A stretch of 64,000 nucleotides of DNA from Candidula unifasciata (lineage: Eukaryota; Mollusca; Gastropoda; Stylommatophora; Geomitridae): contig CAJHNH020000802.1 in the NCBI GenBank assembly GCA_905116865.2, positions 193,501-257,500 of the forward strand. The letters are read 5' to 3'. The position numbers and the translations under genes are program-made. Shown here piece after piece: positions 44,820 to 56,479 of this stretch (the first letter of the stretch is position 1; every line of letters begins with the position of its first letter). The notes under the pieces were generated by a model. That model saw nothing but the letters and a program-made list of their open reading frames with translations, made no database searches and was not told where the DNA came from.

Positions 44820-46110
44820 AATGGCGATCATGTCCCTCAGTCATAGTTTCTAGTGTCTGAAAACCACAGCCTACTACAAACCCACGGATTCTCACAGTTA
44901 TCTCCTCTATACGTCTTCTCACCCACTACCGTGTAAAAATTCTATTCCATATTTACAGCTCCTTCGATTGCGCAGGTTGTGCTCTGATGATTCTGACTTC
45001 TTTGATAAATCAGTTGAACTTCTTGAATTCTTCCGTGCCCGTTTCTATCCGGAACACATTCTACAACGGGCGCTAAACAAAGTTTTGGCAATCACCAGGA
45101 GAGATTCTTTTCCTACCAAACGTAACTCCGCCAATGATGGACCCAAATTGATCTTGACTTTTCACCCTAACAATGTGGTTGCTTCCAAAGTATTCTTTCG
45201 TCATTTGGACATCCTCCGCTCTGATCCGGACACCAAGATTATCTTTAGTGAGAAACCTAGATTAGTTTACAGACGAGACCGCAACCTTAAAGACATACTT
45301 GTCTGAAGCCGACTCCCACCGATCCACACAGCACTTCCTTTTGAGACTACTCAGTGCTCACGCAGCACCTGCAAGACATGTCCTTTCGTTGTCCAGACTT
45401 CTTCGGTCAGTTATCCTAATGGTTCTTTTCAAATTAGGGAACCTTTTACTTGCGAATCCCGCAACGTAATTTATGCAATTATCTGCAAACGATGCAGCAT
45501 GGCATACATTGGAGAGACTGGCAGGAAGCTAGCTGATCGTTTCCGGAAACACCTCTCTGATATCGGCAAGAAGACAGTAAAACCAATCGCTCTCCATTTT
45601 AATAGCGCTGACCACAGCGGTAAAGATGACATATCTGTCACAGCATTAAAATATTGCTCTGGCGATCATACTACTCGCCTCGCTTTGGAAAATCGCCTTA
45701 TCCACAGCCTTGGCGTTCTTAGTCCAAATGGTATCAATATCCAACATACTTTCATCTAAATAGTTCTAATCTTATCACATTTTAAATGTTAATTATTTTA
45801 TTTTATTTTATTACTTTATTCTATTCCTTATCAGTATCATTTATGTATCATTAACACTTGTATTTCTTTTATTCCCAGTATTGGGACTATATTTTTAGCC
45901 GTCGTTTATTTTTTTATTTTTTTCATTTCATTTATTCCGCATCACATTTTTTTAAACGTCGCTCACGTCACCCCTTAGAGATCTACCTAAATACTCTCTA
46001 TTCCTCATTTGTGTAGTTCACTTATGTTTGAAAAAGTCTGCCAGGCCGAAACGTTACGTTGTGTTGTTTTGTGCACGTTTTCCTTTTTCACATTTTGTTG
46101 ACCTTTTTAG
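44820..46110 (+). mobile_element. Penelope-like element, 3' part
   Basis: A reverse-transcriptase thumb region (TTAYYKPTDSHSYLLYTSSH, then RLRRLCSDDSDFFDKS) leads into a GIY-YIG endonuclease. This is the domain order of Penelope-like retroelements. It is followed by an AT-rich 3' region and a conserved-looking AAGTCTGCCAGGCCGAAACG stretch at about 46033-46052. An in-frame TAG at 44851 and TGA at 45304 inactivate it. The I-like LINE at 42415-44807 is inserted just before it. Confidence 0.8.
44860..45759 (+). pseudogene. Penelope-type RT C-terminus plus GIY-YIG endonuclease
   Basis: One frame throughout, broken by a TGA at 45304. The part at 44968-45306 (112 codons) has LTFHPNNVVASKVF and IIFSEKPRLVYRRDRNLKD. 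The part after the stop has CSRSTCKTCPF, a Cys-rich linker, then NVIYAIICKRCSMAYIGETG (the GIY-YIG motif, about 45469-45528), R.AD.FRKHL, ARHFN-like ALHFNSADHS and the final glutamate-containing LENRLIHSLG. The endonuclease would nick the target for reverse transcription. The length after the linker matches the usual GIY-YIG domain of about 90 residues. It ends in a natural TAA. Confidence 0.8.
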
Positions 46111-46134
46111 TCAAGATTCTCTGGAATTCCCTCA

Positions 46135-46657
46135 GTCATAGGTAACTCTCAACATCCCAGAACTGCTACAGATGTGAAAAGCGATCACCCCTCCCCATCG
46201 CCCTCTTCCCCATGAGATGTTAACCGTTAACTGTCTATAAATTAAGACGGACGGTGGTGCTGTAAGAGGCAACTTCCCGCTGTTCAATGCCAGTCGGCTG
46301 TGGCATATAAGGAACTATCTACTTGAAAGAAAACATGTACAGTAAGTACACTTTGTTGTACCTGGCTTTGATGTATAGATAAAGTAACGCTGACATGGGA
46401 TACAGACAAATTCAGCACAGAGGAATGAGTGAATTAGTTTAGAATTAGCCTTACTGAACTCAAAACTTGTGCCATACGTTCAGACAGTCGATTTCCTTGT
46501 AGACAGCCAAGAGTCCCCAACGGATGGTGCCAGAGATAATATAATTGCAGTTGGTCTGTCGTTTCATCTGTGCATTGAATTTCCCTTTTTTTTAATCAGT
46601 TTTATAGTTGCCACAGGTGTTACATTTTGCCTGTGAATGTAACCTATTTTCCCCCCA
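46135..46657. other. No recognisable feature
   Basis: Unique sequence up to the Helitron boundary. Nothing supported. Confidence 0.4.
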
Positions 46658-48079
46658 TCTATCTATATTAATAAAAATCCTAATTTTCCTGTGATGTCAG
46701 CTAAAAACTCGGAAACTACTGAACCGATTGCTTTCAAATTTGCACACAGCGTTGCTTTTGGCTCCAAGCCCAATTTTTTTGTCAGATATTCGCACAAACC
46801 ACGAACAACGTAGCTCCAGCAACGGTCAAATCATAATTTGTTTAGTTGCCGGCCCGGATTTGTTTTTATGTGATCGGCCATATTTGACTGCTGAACTTTG
46901 CATTATTATATAATTTCATTTCCACTCTTTGCTCGAGTGTTAGGCAGCGTAGTTGTTAACTATTCTGCCTATCATGCAGGTGACCCGCGTTCGATTCCCC
47001 GCTAGGTGATATAATTTTTTTTAGCCTAGACTGGGTGGCTGGAACGTTGTGTTGTCGTTGATAGCTAGGCTGCGATACCTACGCGTTTTTCGGTTTTGGG
47101 GTTTACAGCTAGCCTGCGACAGCGGTGACGTGATGCTCAATGGTCATGTCACATGTAATCTTCGCCCTCGAGAGGGCCGTTGGCACGTTGTGTTGTGGTT
47201 TACAGCTAGGCTGCGATATCTGCGCCTTTCGCCCAAAAACATCCGATTTCAGTTAAGTCCTAATTAGCCTCCCCGCGACGCTTCTCGAATAAAAACTATT
47301 CGGCTATAACAGAAACTTTTAATTAAGACGGCTTACAGTCCAGTTTAGTTTGGGTGGACACGGATGCCAAGGTCAGTTAAAAATCGTTTCCTCGGAGAGG
47401 GAGAGATGACGGGTGCGGGGTATTTTTCTCCTCTTTTCGGGAGTATAGTGTACTTTTCACTGTGGGTTCCATCACTGGTTACGTGATGAAGTTTTTTTTT
47501 TAACCTATGTGCGGGGCAAAATCAAACTAAATAGTCCGTGGCGACAACATGCGGAGCTAACTCCTCTTTTCTACACAGACCTACACAGAATATAGTGACA
47601 GTTTTTGCTGTTGTTGTTGTGATGGTAGTGGTGGTTGCGGTAGCAGTAGTATTGGTACTGGATGGGTGATGTGGTAGCTGTTACACTGGCTACATGTACT
47701 TCTCTGTATAAGTTAATGCTACCTGTTTTTGTCTGTGTAGACACGGATGCAAAGCTCAATTTAGTTACATTATTTCGTTACACGGTGACTTTCCCATCCT
47801 TCGGAGAAGATGATATGATTGGGGTAGGGGAGGTGGGTGGTTATGCCAGACACAGTTAGCTGAGAGAGCTAAAAATATTATTTTAAAGTTCTCATTTCTT
47901 AACCATGGCTATTTTAATAATTTTGCTATGGATGATTTCTCAATCCTTCGGGGAGGAAGATATGACTGGATCGAGGGGAGAGGGGTGGGATATGACAGAC
48001 ACTGTTAGCTAAGAGCTATTTTCTTTCCTTCCCATTTCACCATTCTGGGCCACAGCAACGCGTGGCCGGGTACAGCTAG
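46658..48079 (+). mobile_element. Non-autonomous Helitron, complete, 1422 bp
   Basis: The 5' end is TCTATCTATATTAATAAAAA, a typical Helitron start (TC). The 3' end is CTAG at 48076-48079, with a perfect 6-bp hairpin GGCCAC/GTGGCC (48048-48053, 48062-48067) 8 nt upstream. It sits between A (46657) and T (48080), the expected A|T target with no duplication. The phrase CTCGGAAACTACTGAACCGA near the 5' end is also usual in such elements. The interior has no Rep/helicase ORF, carries a tRNA-like segment at 46920-47005, and has two tandem copies of a segment of about 150 bp (about 47780-48010). Confidence 0.85.
46920..47005 (+). repeat. tRNA-like segment inside the Helitron
   Basis: GGCAGCGTAGTTGTTAACTA (A-box side) and CCGCGTTCGATTCCCCGCTA (B-box side) are spaced like a tRNA gene, but I cannot fold a full cloverleaf. 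It is probably a captured tRNA-related or SINE head. Confidence 0.45.
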
Positions 48080-48430
48080 TGTTATATAAGGAGATCACCC
48101 CTACCCGTGTGACGTCAGCTGGCCAACAGCTCCCTATTTCTGCTGTAGTTCTCTGAAGCAAATATTTGGTTGTTAGGACCGTTCTTGTTAACAGCGTTGA
48201 TTTGTGATGATGTTCATTTCAGTTGACTGATTCTGGACACAAAATGTATTTTGCTCTCCAAGTAGCTCTTTATGCAGCCTCTGCTTTGGTGTTACAACAA
48301 GGCCCTGCCTCTTGTTGTTTAAGATGGTAGTGGTATTGCAGCATGTATCATGGTTCTCGCAGTATTAACGCACTGTATATCTTCTAACCGTCTTTTGTTT
48401 TCTTCGGTTTTTTTTTTCTTTTTCTTATCC
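48080..48430. other. No recognisable feature
   Basis: Nothing supported. Confidence 0.4.
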
Positions 48431-49640
48431 AGGTATCACCTTCGACAGAAGTCTTTCCATACGCGGAGACAGTTGCGGCCAACTACCGAAAAGGACTCCA
48501 GAAAGTGAAAGTTATGGCGGCAAAAGGCATGGAACAAGAAGTACTGTCAACAAAGTTATAGCTGATACAATTTTAAAGCATACAGAAGAAAGCCATAGGG
48601 ATAATTATCGATCTACAATAGACAACGCAGTAGTATGTATGCGTTATACACTTGCACTGTAGACTATTACAGAGAGGAGCAAAGTGCTGAACGCACAGTC
48701 AAATCTCAAAGTAACCTCAGACAAGGTACCTCTCTGGCATGCATCCCTAGGCACAGCTAAGGGTCACAGACTGAGAAGACCTAAAAGTCTTGGAGGGCGC
48801 AGACCGAAGACACAATTAAACATGTGTGCACCGTTGATAACTTTGGGCGAGGATTGGAGGAGGTCAGTATGTTCCATCAAAAGTCGGACGTGTGTAGGTT
48901 TCTGATCAATTCGACCGGGATTTCAGGGACTGGCAAGAGATCGCTGCAGAATGAAGATTTCAGCAAATATTTCATGGCAGTTATAGCCCAGGTGATGTGA
49001 TTATCAATTCAGATGGCTCTGTGTTGAGAGGCAAACCTAGGTAATTTCTTTTTTTTTTTTTTTTTTTTTTTGGTTGTTGTTGCAAAAAGCGAATGAGCGT
49101 CGCATTGTGCAACAAAGCCACGCATATGACAGCACACCATCTATTTGACCATGAAGATGGAGGTAGTCACTGCATCTCTTTCCTGGCTTGAGAATCAGTT
49201 GTACGCACGCTTGATGTCATTGAAACAGACTCGAGCAAAGCGCGCTGAGAAAGATAAACTCCAGTATGAGTCGTGAAAGTGGCTTCAGATGTCCCGGCTA
49301 GTTCTAGTTAGTGACCAATCAGATCATTTACCCAGCCTATGCTAGTGTGTTGGGAAACGAACAGACACAGAGTTGCTGGTTCTACAGAACTTAGTGCTAA
49401 ACTGGTTCATGATAAGCTAGTGGGCTTGAGAGCCCTTTGCGGGCGGATGAACAGTGCGGAGGCCTAAACGGATCGTCACGGTCTGAGATGAATGGTGCTG
49501 CGAGAAGTGACCAGGGAATCTGGCCGATGATCAACACTGAAGCGAAATGTGAGACTGAAATAAAATCAGACTGTTATTGGTGCCACTGGAATTAAAACCA
49601 GGGCTGCCGAAGTTGGTCCTTCCGTACATATTTGGTAATT
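48430..49640 (+). pseudogene. Relic of I-like LINE
   Basis: In order, with many frame breaks: GITFDRSLSIR (compare GVRFDRSLSF), GLQKVKVMAAKGMEQEVL, PLWHASLGTAKGHRLRR, a NSDGSVLRGK RNase H start (about 49010), then MTMKMEVVTASLSWLENQ (compare MTMEVMAVTQAFAWLETQ, about 49149). A poly-T block interrupts at 49045-49070. Same family as the copy at 42415-44807 but old. Confidence 0.7.
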
Positions 49641-50249
49641 TTTGACGCTTACCAAGCAACACTGTACTTCCGGTACTTCGCCTAATGTTTTGGTACGTTT
49701 TAGACATATTGCATCAATATTTTAGATGTTGGCACTGTACGTGGATCAATTAAGTGCGACAGAATTACGACCGACGTCGGTTATGTAATTGATAATGAAA
49801 TTGACCAACCCCTAAAAATAATACCACAATGAAAAAAAAAAAAATGGAAGAAACTAACAGAGCACGATCAACGCAATTATGGTTGTGGGAGGAGGAGGGA
49901 GGGGAGAAAAACTATGGTTTACAATTTCTGACCCCAAAAAAATGTGAGATGATTTCTATTTCTTTCGCAGTGTATGCTTAATGTTTCGGCATGACCATTT
50001 CCCTTTGCCACTATCAGGATAACACAAATCAATCTTCTGTGAAGACCTCAACAATAAACGCATTAAGTGGTCAAAAACATGAGACCAGGAGGTTCATTGC
50101 ACTAATTGGAAGCCGCCGCAACAACTATGTAACGAATTGAGCAGAGGTGTGTGTGGGGCGGGGGGCGGGGGGGGGGGGCGTCGAGCGAGGAGAGAGATAA
50201 TGGTACCACAAAGATGTAATGGACGAATTATTTCATTTCTAATAAAAAC
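49641..50249. other. No gene seen; G tract
   Basis: Unassigned. G-rich run at about 50156-50180. Confidence 0.4.
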
Positions 50250-50425
50250 ACAGTAGGGTACTGGCCAGCCGCTCACCTGTAGATCAATAGGTCATGGGTT
50301 CGTGTCCTTACGCAGCCGGATCTTTTTTATAACGACCCTGGCTCTCAGGTCAACCTAGCCTTTATTGGGTCAAGTGAAATCACGGGAAGTGAAGGCAGCC
50401 TCAGTAATGCGACCATATTTCATTT
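50250..50425 (+). mobile_element. SINE family 2, copy 2
   Basis: GGGTACTGGCCAGCCGCTCA and GGTCATGGGTTCGTGTCCTT (B-box-like), then the body with GGGAAGTGAAGGCAGCCTCA, as in 32691-32895 and 9545-9640. Confidence 0.65.
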
Positions 50426-50504
50426 TTTGATTTTTTTTTTTTAAATTAAAAACGTCATACTTTTTGGTGTGTTTTGTTTGGTTCTTTTTCAAAAAACATT
50501 GTTG

Positions 50505-50558
50505 ACCTCCCCCCCCCACCCCCCCCCCCCCCCTCCCCCCCCCCCCCCCCCCTCCCCC
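50505..50558. repeat. Poly-C tract
   Basis: About 50 bp of almost pure C on the plus strand, between SINE and LINE relics. Confidence 0.95.
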
Positions 50559-50584
50559 CAAAAAAAAAGTTGGCAGTCCTGATT

Positions 50585-50690
50585 GGAAGTCTGCACTTTC
50601 TGCTGAAGATAAGGACGGAGCGCTGATGTGAATGCACCGAGTGCTGTGATGCTGCTTTTTAATTGAACATTAAATAGTCTAGTTCTTCTC
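50585..50690 (+). pseudogene. I-like LINE 3' relic
   Basis: Carries the same GGAACGGAGCGCT-type block and Cys motif (CECTECCDA) as 960-1205. Confidence 0.5.
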
Positions 50691-51050
50691 TCTACTTTTT
50701 GTGTCCCAACAAATGTTACAGCGTTGACTCACAAGCTCTGTTTGATCCAGGTTTTGTTTTCACTGACATTAAAAGATGACTAACTCGATTGCTTCACGAT
50801 GTACAGTGAATTTGTTTATAAGACACGTTTTTGACTTCTTCCTGCCAAAACCTTTCATGATTTCTCAAAATCATGAATCTGATTATGTTGGTTTTATTCG
50901 CCCAGTATTTTTCTTTATTTTCATTTTTTTTTTAAGCAAAGGGGACACCGACGGGTGTAACAGCAGGAACTCCGAAACATTGCAAGCACCTAACATTTTC
51001 TGACAGATATTATACCCATAACTAGCCAGATCTAGACAAGGAGTATACAA
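50691..51050. other. No recognisable feature
   Basis: Nothing supported. Confidence 0.4.
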
Positions 51051-51054
51051 CAAG

Positions 51055-51522
51055 CGGTGTCAATACAACAAGTGGGGTCAATACAACAAGCAGAGGCAAT
51101 ACAACTTGCAGAGTACACACAACTTGCATAAACAATACAACTTGCAGAGTCAATACAACAAGTGGGGTCAATACAACAAGCGTAGTCAATACAACAAGTG
51201 GAGTCAATACAACAAGTGGAGTCAATTCAACAAATGTAGTCAATACAACAAGTGGGGTCAATACAACAAGTGGGGTCAATACAACAAGCGTAGTCAATAC
51301 AACAAGTGAAGTCAATACAACAAGTGGAGTCAATTCAACAAATGTAGTCAATACAACAAGTGTAGTCAATACAACAAGTGGAGTCAATACAACAAGCGAA
51401 GTCAATACAACAAGCGTAGCCAATACAACAAGGGACGTCAATACAACAAGCAGAGTCAATACAACAAGTGGAGTCAATTCAACAAGCAGTGTCAATACAA
51501 CAAGCGGAGTCAATACAACTTG
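51055..51522. repeat. 18-bp minisatellite, about 26 copies
   Basis: The unit is TCAATACAACAAGTGGAG. Its 175-codon minus frame (LVVLTPLVVLTT..) is a by-product of an 18-bp period. Confidence 0.97.
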
Positions 51523-51742
51523 TGCGCCAAACAAATCAGGACAAATCAATCAGCCATGCACCAGCAAATCAAAGCTTTAGACATCCACAAAAGGGTCAAA
51601 GCAGGTTTTAAACATTCAACGGTTAAAGGCTCAGTCAGCACGTGACACAATATGTCAACTGATGTAGACAACCAATACTTATACCAGAGGCCTGATCAAC
51701 TGCAAATAAATCACAAGTTAATGCACTTCCACCTGAAACCAT

Positions 51743-51748
51743 TTTATT
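51743..51748 (-). terminator. Candidate polyadenylation signal of gene A
   Basis: AATAAA on the minus strand, followed by a GGTTTCAGGTGGAAGTG stretch, about 420 nt downstream of the tentative stop codon at 52165-52167. Plausible by position only. Confidence 0.35.
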
Positions 51749-52164
51749 AGAAATGCCTTCCACAACACGGTATCAAAACAACCAAGGTAACTGATGGAAA
51801 AACAACACCTAAACACAGAAGTCCGAGTTATAGCAAATACTTTCGATCCAACCATTGTTGTTAGTGCTTTATAAGCGCTCGGGGAAAAAATAGTGGAACA
51901 TTATTAACTCAAAATAAATAGCTCTAAATTAAAACTTGAAAAAAAAAATCATATCAAAAATAAATTAACGTTAAAAATCTAGCCGTAAAAGCTCATGAGT
52001 ATCAACGAATCGGTGACGTGTAGCAATCAATTGTCGCATCCATGTAGACAATGATAGAAGTAATCCACATTGAGAGAGAGAGCACAGTCCTGAGCCAAAC
52101 CTCCAGGTCTAGTAAACGCTAACTTAAACTGTTCCATTGCAGCTCATACATGAACATGGTTATT

Positions 52165-52204
52165 TCACTTCCAGAAATCTCCATCCCTGCTACTACGGCA
52201 ATGG
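52165..52204 (-). CDS. Gene A tentative terminal coding exon
   Basis: After the acceptor AAATTTGTTGCAG on the minus strand, entry in phase 2 (as required by the exon ending at 55246) gives HCRSSRDGDFWK and a TGA stop at 52165-52167, with the rest as 3' UTR. The phase is consistent and an AATAAA follows at 51743. But the coding part is only 13 codons, and a different frame stays open longer across the same acceptor (VAAIAVVAGMEISG). So the assignment is weak; another terminal exon between 52 and 55 kb is possible. Confidence 0.3.
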
Positions 52205-52394
52205 CTGCAACAAATTTCCCATTTTCCAAAACAATTTTAATGAGTAGGTAGTAATAATTTAGGCGGTGACAGAATAGGATCTTAGTATTATAAAAACACA
52301 CAAGAGAACTGAGAGACATGACAAAGACTGTTCGCATACGTCAACTATACTACAATAAATGATCATAACTTTAAGAAACACCAGCCAATCTCTG

Positions 52395-52585
52395 CCTTTA
52401 TTACGCCACTTTTGTGGTGTCGGCAGGATGTCTTTAAACCTGATGATTTACGGCCGCATCACTAGTGCTGTCGCCACGACTGTGCAGATGCGAATTTTAT
52501 TTTGACAGAAAACAATCCCCAGCTTTACTGAGGATCGAACCTGGGTCTCCCGCTCGAAAGCACAGTGTTCTACTGTTCAGCCAGT
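52395..52585 (-). mobile_element. SINE family 4 (tRNA-like), minus strand
   Basis: In reverse complement: GACTGGCTGAACAGTAGAAC (A-box-like), GACCCAGGTTCGATCCTCAG (B-box-like), then GTGATGCGGCCGTAAATCAT and CATCCTGCCGACACCACAAA. Single copy in this window. Confidence 0.55.
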
Positions 52586-52589
52586 CCCT

Positions 52590-53170
52590 CCTCACATCAA
52601 ACAACAACTGCTTCATTCAGCCAAACAACGACTAGTATGCAGGCACACAACCACAGCAAATTCCAGCTAAGAATATTGTTGAGTCATCCTCGCAGTGTGT
52701 CAATACAGTTGATGATTTACACTGTTTCCCCGTCGAAGGTGCCGGGGGTGCTTGTTTTATATAGGTATATCAGCAGGAAAATCACTAGGAGACTATGAGC
52801 AACCCGCTGGACAGATAAACATGGGGCCCAAGCTATCAGGAATCTGTCAATAGATATGTACAAAATATACTCCAGATACTGAGACAGAATTCTATAGACC
52901 TGGATATTACAAGCGAAAAACATCATTAGGAGAAATCAGAAATGTTATCCAACTGCTTCAAGACTGGCCGGCTTCCTCTTCTGATGGTATCACAACATAA
53001 GCTGGTGAAGCCAGTGTAGTTGCGCACATGAAACACTGACAGACTTTGACTGGTTACAGAAATACCAGCGAAGTACTAAGTTTACCGTGTGACTGGCAAA
53101 AGGAGGAGAAGCAGAGTACACATTCCAAGAAAAAGTTGTTGTTTTTGCTATTCCATGTGTACCTGTTGGG
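52590..53170. other. No recognisable feature
   Basis: Nothing supported; presumed intron of gene A. Confidence 0.4.
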
Positions 53171-53171
53171 C

Positions 53172-53285
53172 AAGATAAGCCGGGCAGGGGTTGTCGCGAA
53201 GCATGATGTCCGCCTAAGAGCTAGAGGTTCAGGGTTCAATTCCCGGTAAGGGCTGGGATTTTTTCACGTTGACTTGCACTACTAG

Positions 53286-53367
<82 letters not shown>

Positions 53368-53668
53368 CCCCCCCTCCCTTTTTTTCTGGTCTCTGGGTAG
53401 TGAGATCGAACGCCTGTGTCCGTTGTTGCGCACGTAAAAAAATGTTTTAGCAGTTGGAAATGGAAAAAAGTAGACTAACGACGCTGTCCGGGCAAAGTTT
53501 AGAGTTGAAAATCTATCCAAAGAATGTCAGGATCCTGGCTGGTGCTACACTGCATGTTCACTGTGCTGAGATTCTTTGGACTCAGGCTTGAATTAGAAGA
53601 AGAACATGCACTTATGGGTTACTACCGGTATGTCGTGATGTTGATCCGTAGTTCATAACCTGAAACCT
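53172..53668 (+). mobile_element. tRNA-derived SINE family 1, copy 3, with (CT)n expansion
   Basis: The best-preserved head of the three: GGTTGTCGCGAAGCATGATG (A-box side) and GGTTCAGGGTTCAATTCCCG (B-box). The body matches copies 1 and 2, but about 80 bp of (CT)n at 53289-53366 is inserted where the others read AATTTCCCCTGGTCTCT. Confidence 0.8.
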
Positions 53669-53669
53669 T

Positions 53670-54189
53670 AAAGCCAAGAGGTAGATGTCATTGGCAAACT
53701 AGTGAATGATGAACAGACATGCTGCTGATCATTGAGCATTTCTCCAAACATTAATGAAAGACTTTCGGACCCAACAGAACTCGTTGGCTTGAAACCAACA
53801 ACATGTATAGAGATTGAATGAGGCGTTCTTTGTGACAGACAACTGATAGATAAATTCAAATTCGGAAAAGAAGTATGTCCGGGATGCTATTTATCATTAT
53901 TGTTATGACTACTTTCAACTAGAAATGAAATTCATCAAATTCCGAGTGAGTTTATCGCTGGTCTATGAAAACATTACTTCCATGCTTCCCCTCACCCCCC
54001 CCCCACACACACACACACACACACACAATAACGAAAGAAAATAATTGACGTATATATACGATGGGATGTCACACAAACAGAGCATGTAAAAAAACAAATA
54101 CCAAGCCAGTAACAAAGATTAAGATTCTTTGCGTTTCCTTTACAGGACGTTGCAGAACCAACCCCATCAATCCTGGCTGTTGTGTGGTT
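53670..54189. other. No gene seen; short (CA)n
   Basis: A C and CA run at 53993-54027. Otherwise unassigned. Confidence 0.4.
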
Positions 54190-54356
54190 TCAATAGGCTA
54201 ATTTACGTCCAGCAGTTTGCCATTGCCTCTGGACGGTCGGCTACCTGATACCACTGTTGAAACCAACGCAAGGCATATGGCCCGCAGCTGGGATCGAACC
54301 CGGTACCCCGGCATTACGAAGCGTTCGCATCGACTTAGCCACAGAGCCGACCCAGC
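54190..54356 (-). mobile_element. SINE family 3, minus strand, copy 3
   Basis: About 90% like 38836-38990 by eye, same orientation, including TGGGATCGAACCCGG (reverse of a B-box) and GCGTTCGCATCGACTTAGCC. Confidence 0.75.
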
Positions 54357-55050
54357 GACAAAGCAAATGGAAAAAAAATGCGAAAAAAAAAAAGACACAT
54401 TCTCTTGTGATGAAACATACGTCAAGGTGCACAAACATCACTACATTCAAAATTTAATGTACTTACATAGACAATACGAAAATGTCAGTGACAATAAACA
54501 TATTTGGAGAATCTCTCGCAGCGTTAGCAAATGTGTGGTGGTCAACAGAAATTAAACCTGACACGAAATATTAGCTATAGACAGACAAATTAAAAGAAGA
54601 CTACCTTAGTTTTCAGCTGTAATTAAATGCATAGAAGACTACACAAAACTTGTTCCACTGCTATGTTCGCTCAACTCTAGACTGAAAAAAAAAATAGGAA
54701 AACAAAAATACGTTCATAACTTAAAATTATACTTTACATAGGATAGCGCTAATGTCATCAAATGTAACGGCCATAAACCAAAGGTAATCCTTGTGTAACC
54801 TTCGTTAACGACTGTCTACCCAACGCATTAACCTGTCCCTACCCACTCCCACCACCTCCTTTCTCCTGACCCCACAGCCCCGCAGTTCTTCACCAGAAAG
54901 GAAACACCTTAAAACTTATGTGCGGACAACAAACTACATTTATGATAACACAGGTTAGCAACTTCGTGGGGAAAGAGCAGTAGAGAGCAGTAGTAATAAT
55001 AACAGTAATACTATAAAAATTATGCGACAAAAAAAAAGAAGACAACGAAG
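54357..55050. other. No recognisable feature
   Basis: Presumed intron of gene A. Nothing supported. Confidence 0.4.
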
Positions 55051-55063
55051 GAAAAAAAAGAAG

Positions 55064-55207
55064 AAGAAGAAGAAGAAGAACAAGAAGAAGAAGAAGAAGA
55101 AGAAGAAGAAGAAGAAGAAGAAGAAGAAGAAGAAGAAGAAGAAGAAGAAGAAGAAGAAGAAGAAGAAGAAGAAAAAGAAGAAGAAGAAGAAGAAGAAAAA
55201 GAAGAAA
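55064..55207. repeat. (GAA)n microsatellite, (TTC)n on gene A strand
   Basis: About 140 bp. It starts about 40 nt downstream (minus strand) of the donor of the exon at 55246-55302. The poly-Lys and poly-Ser ORFs are artefacts. Confidence 0.97.
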
Positions 55208-55245
55208 TGACTGAGCTTAATAATAATATTAAAACTGAACTGTAC

Positions 55246-55302
55246 CTTTCTCGTTTAGTCTCTACACGCTCTTCTGTAATCCATAAAGAATCTGATGCAC
55301 GG
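55246..55302 (-). CDS. Gene A cytoplasmic exon, 57 bp
   Basis: Minus-strand exon with acceptor GTGTTTTGCAG and donor GAAAG|GTACAG. It enters and leaves in phase 2, so its first base completes the codon left open (AG) by the exon at 58543. It reads RASDSLWITEERVETKRE, a charged cytoplasmic tail segment with no known motif that I recognise. The ORF visible in this region begins further upstream, but splice sites and phase support the short version. A long (TTC)n tract follows in the intron. Confidence 0.55.
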
Positions 55303-55380
55303 CTGCAAAACACAAACACGTTAGACATCAATGTGTTTCTTGTTAAAGTAATATAATGTCTCACTCTGGCGAGCCTGTAC

Positions 55381-55470
55381 GAACGAACGAACGAACTTTA
55401 TTTTCAAAGGGTCACAAATTGGGCACGCAGGCCCGTCTTACATTCGGCCCTTCAAAACACCCCTTTCACA
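55381..55470 (-). repeat. Orphan LINE 3' tail (CR1/L2-like)
   Basis: In reverse complement: GTAAGACGGGCCTGCGTGCC, CAATTTGTGACCCTTTG and (GTTC)n, matching the 3' end of the LINE at 28050-28132. It is a severely 5'-truncated insertion. Confidence 0.75.
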
Positions 55471-55587
55471 CTGCAACTGTATTTTATCAAAAAGCATGTT
55501 ATATTCATATGATAATATGCATATTATGAATATTTTAAAAAATTGGAAAAACGAAAAAAAAGCACAAAAGCATGTGTGGTAAAATGC

Positions 55588-56430
55588 ATGCACACACACA
55601 AACACCCACCCACCTACTCACTTAAACACACCCGCATACCTTCAGACACACATAAACACACCCCATTCACACACATACATACCTACATACCCACACAGAC
55701 ACGCACATTTCATACACATACAAACATACAGATATACACACACAGACACCCCCATATAAACAAATGCAGAAACACACACACAAAGACATACGCGCACATA
55801 CCTAATCACACACACACACAGACAAACACATGCGACACACACACACACACACAAACCGACATACACACACGCAGACACACACAGTCACATATGCACATAC
55901 ACACGCAGACACAAACACACACAGATACACGCACACAGACACACTCGGAGACGCACAAACACACACAATCACAGACACACACACACAAGCTGATCCTCAC
56001 GCAGATACATACACACAACCACAGACACACACACGCAGAAGCATATGCAGACATTCATACACACAGGCACACGCACAGATACACGCAGACACGCAGACAC
56101 ACAAACGGAAACACATACGCAGGCATACATATACACAGGCACACACAGATACACACGCAGACACACATACACACACATGTAGACACATCCAGAGACACTA
56201 CGCCCAGATATACACTTAGATAAACACACACAGACATATACGCACAGACACACACAGCGACATACACAGATATATACACACAGAGACGCGCATATACACA
56301 GACATTCACGCAGACACATATACACACACACAGGCACATTAAAAAAAACACACACAAACACAACAAAGACACACACATACAAACACACACGCATGCAAAC
56401 ACACAGCCACATACACGTAGAACACACAAA
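55588..56430. repeat. CA-rich compound microsatellite, about 840 bp
   Basis: Irregular ACACAC, AGACAC, ATACAC and CGCACA motifs. The long His/Thr ORFs (226 codons) and Cys/Val ORFs on the other strand are artefacts. Confidence 0.9.
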
Positions 56431-56479
56431 CAAGCAAACTGTACAGATAGCTGGCCTGTCGGTGTTATTAAATCAATTA

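Noticed and set aside
55543..56223. 226-aa His/Thr-rich ORF
   Set aside because: Irregular CA microsatellite, open by composition.
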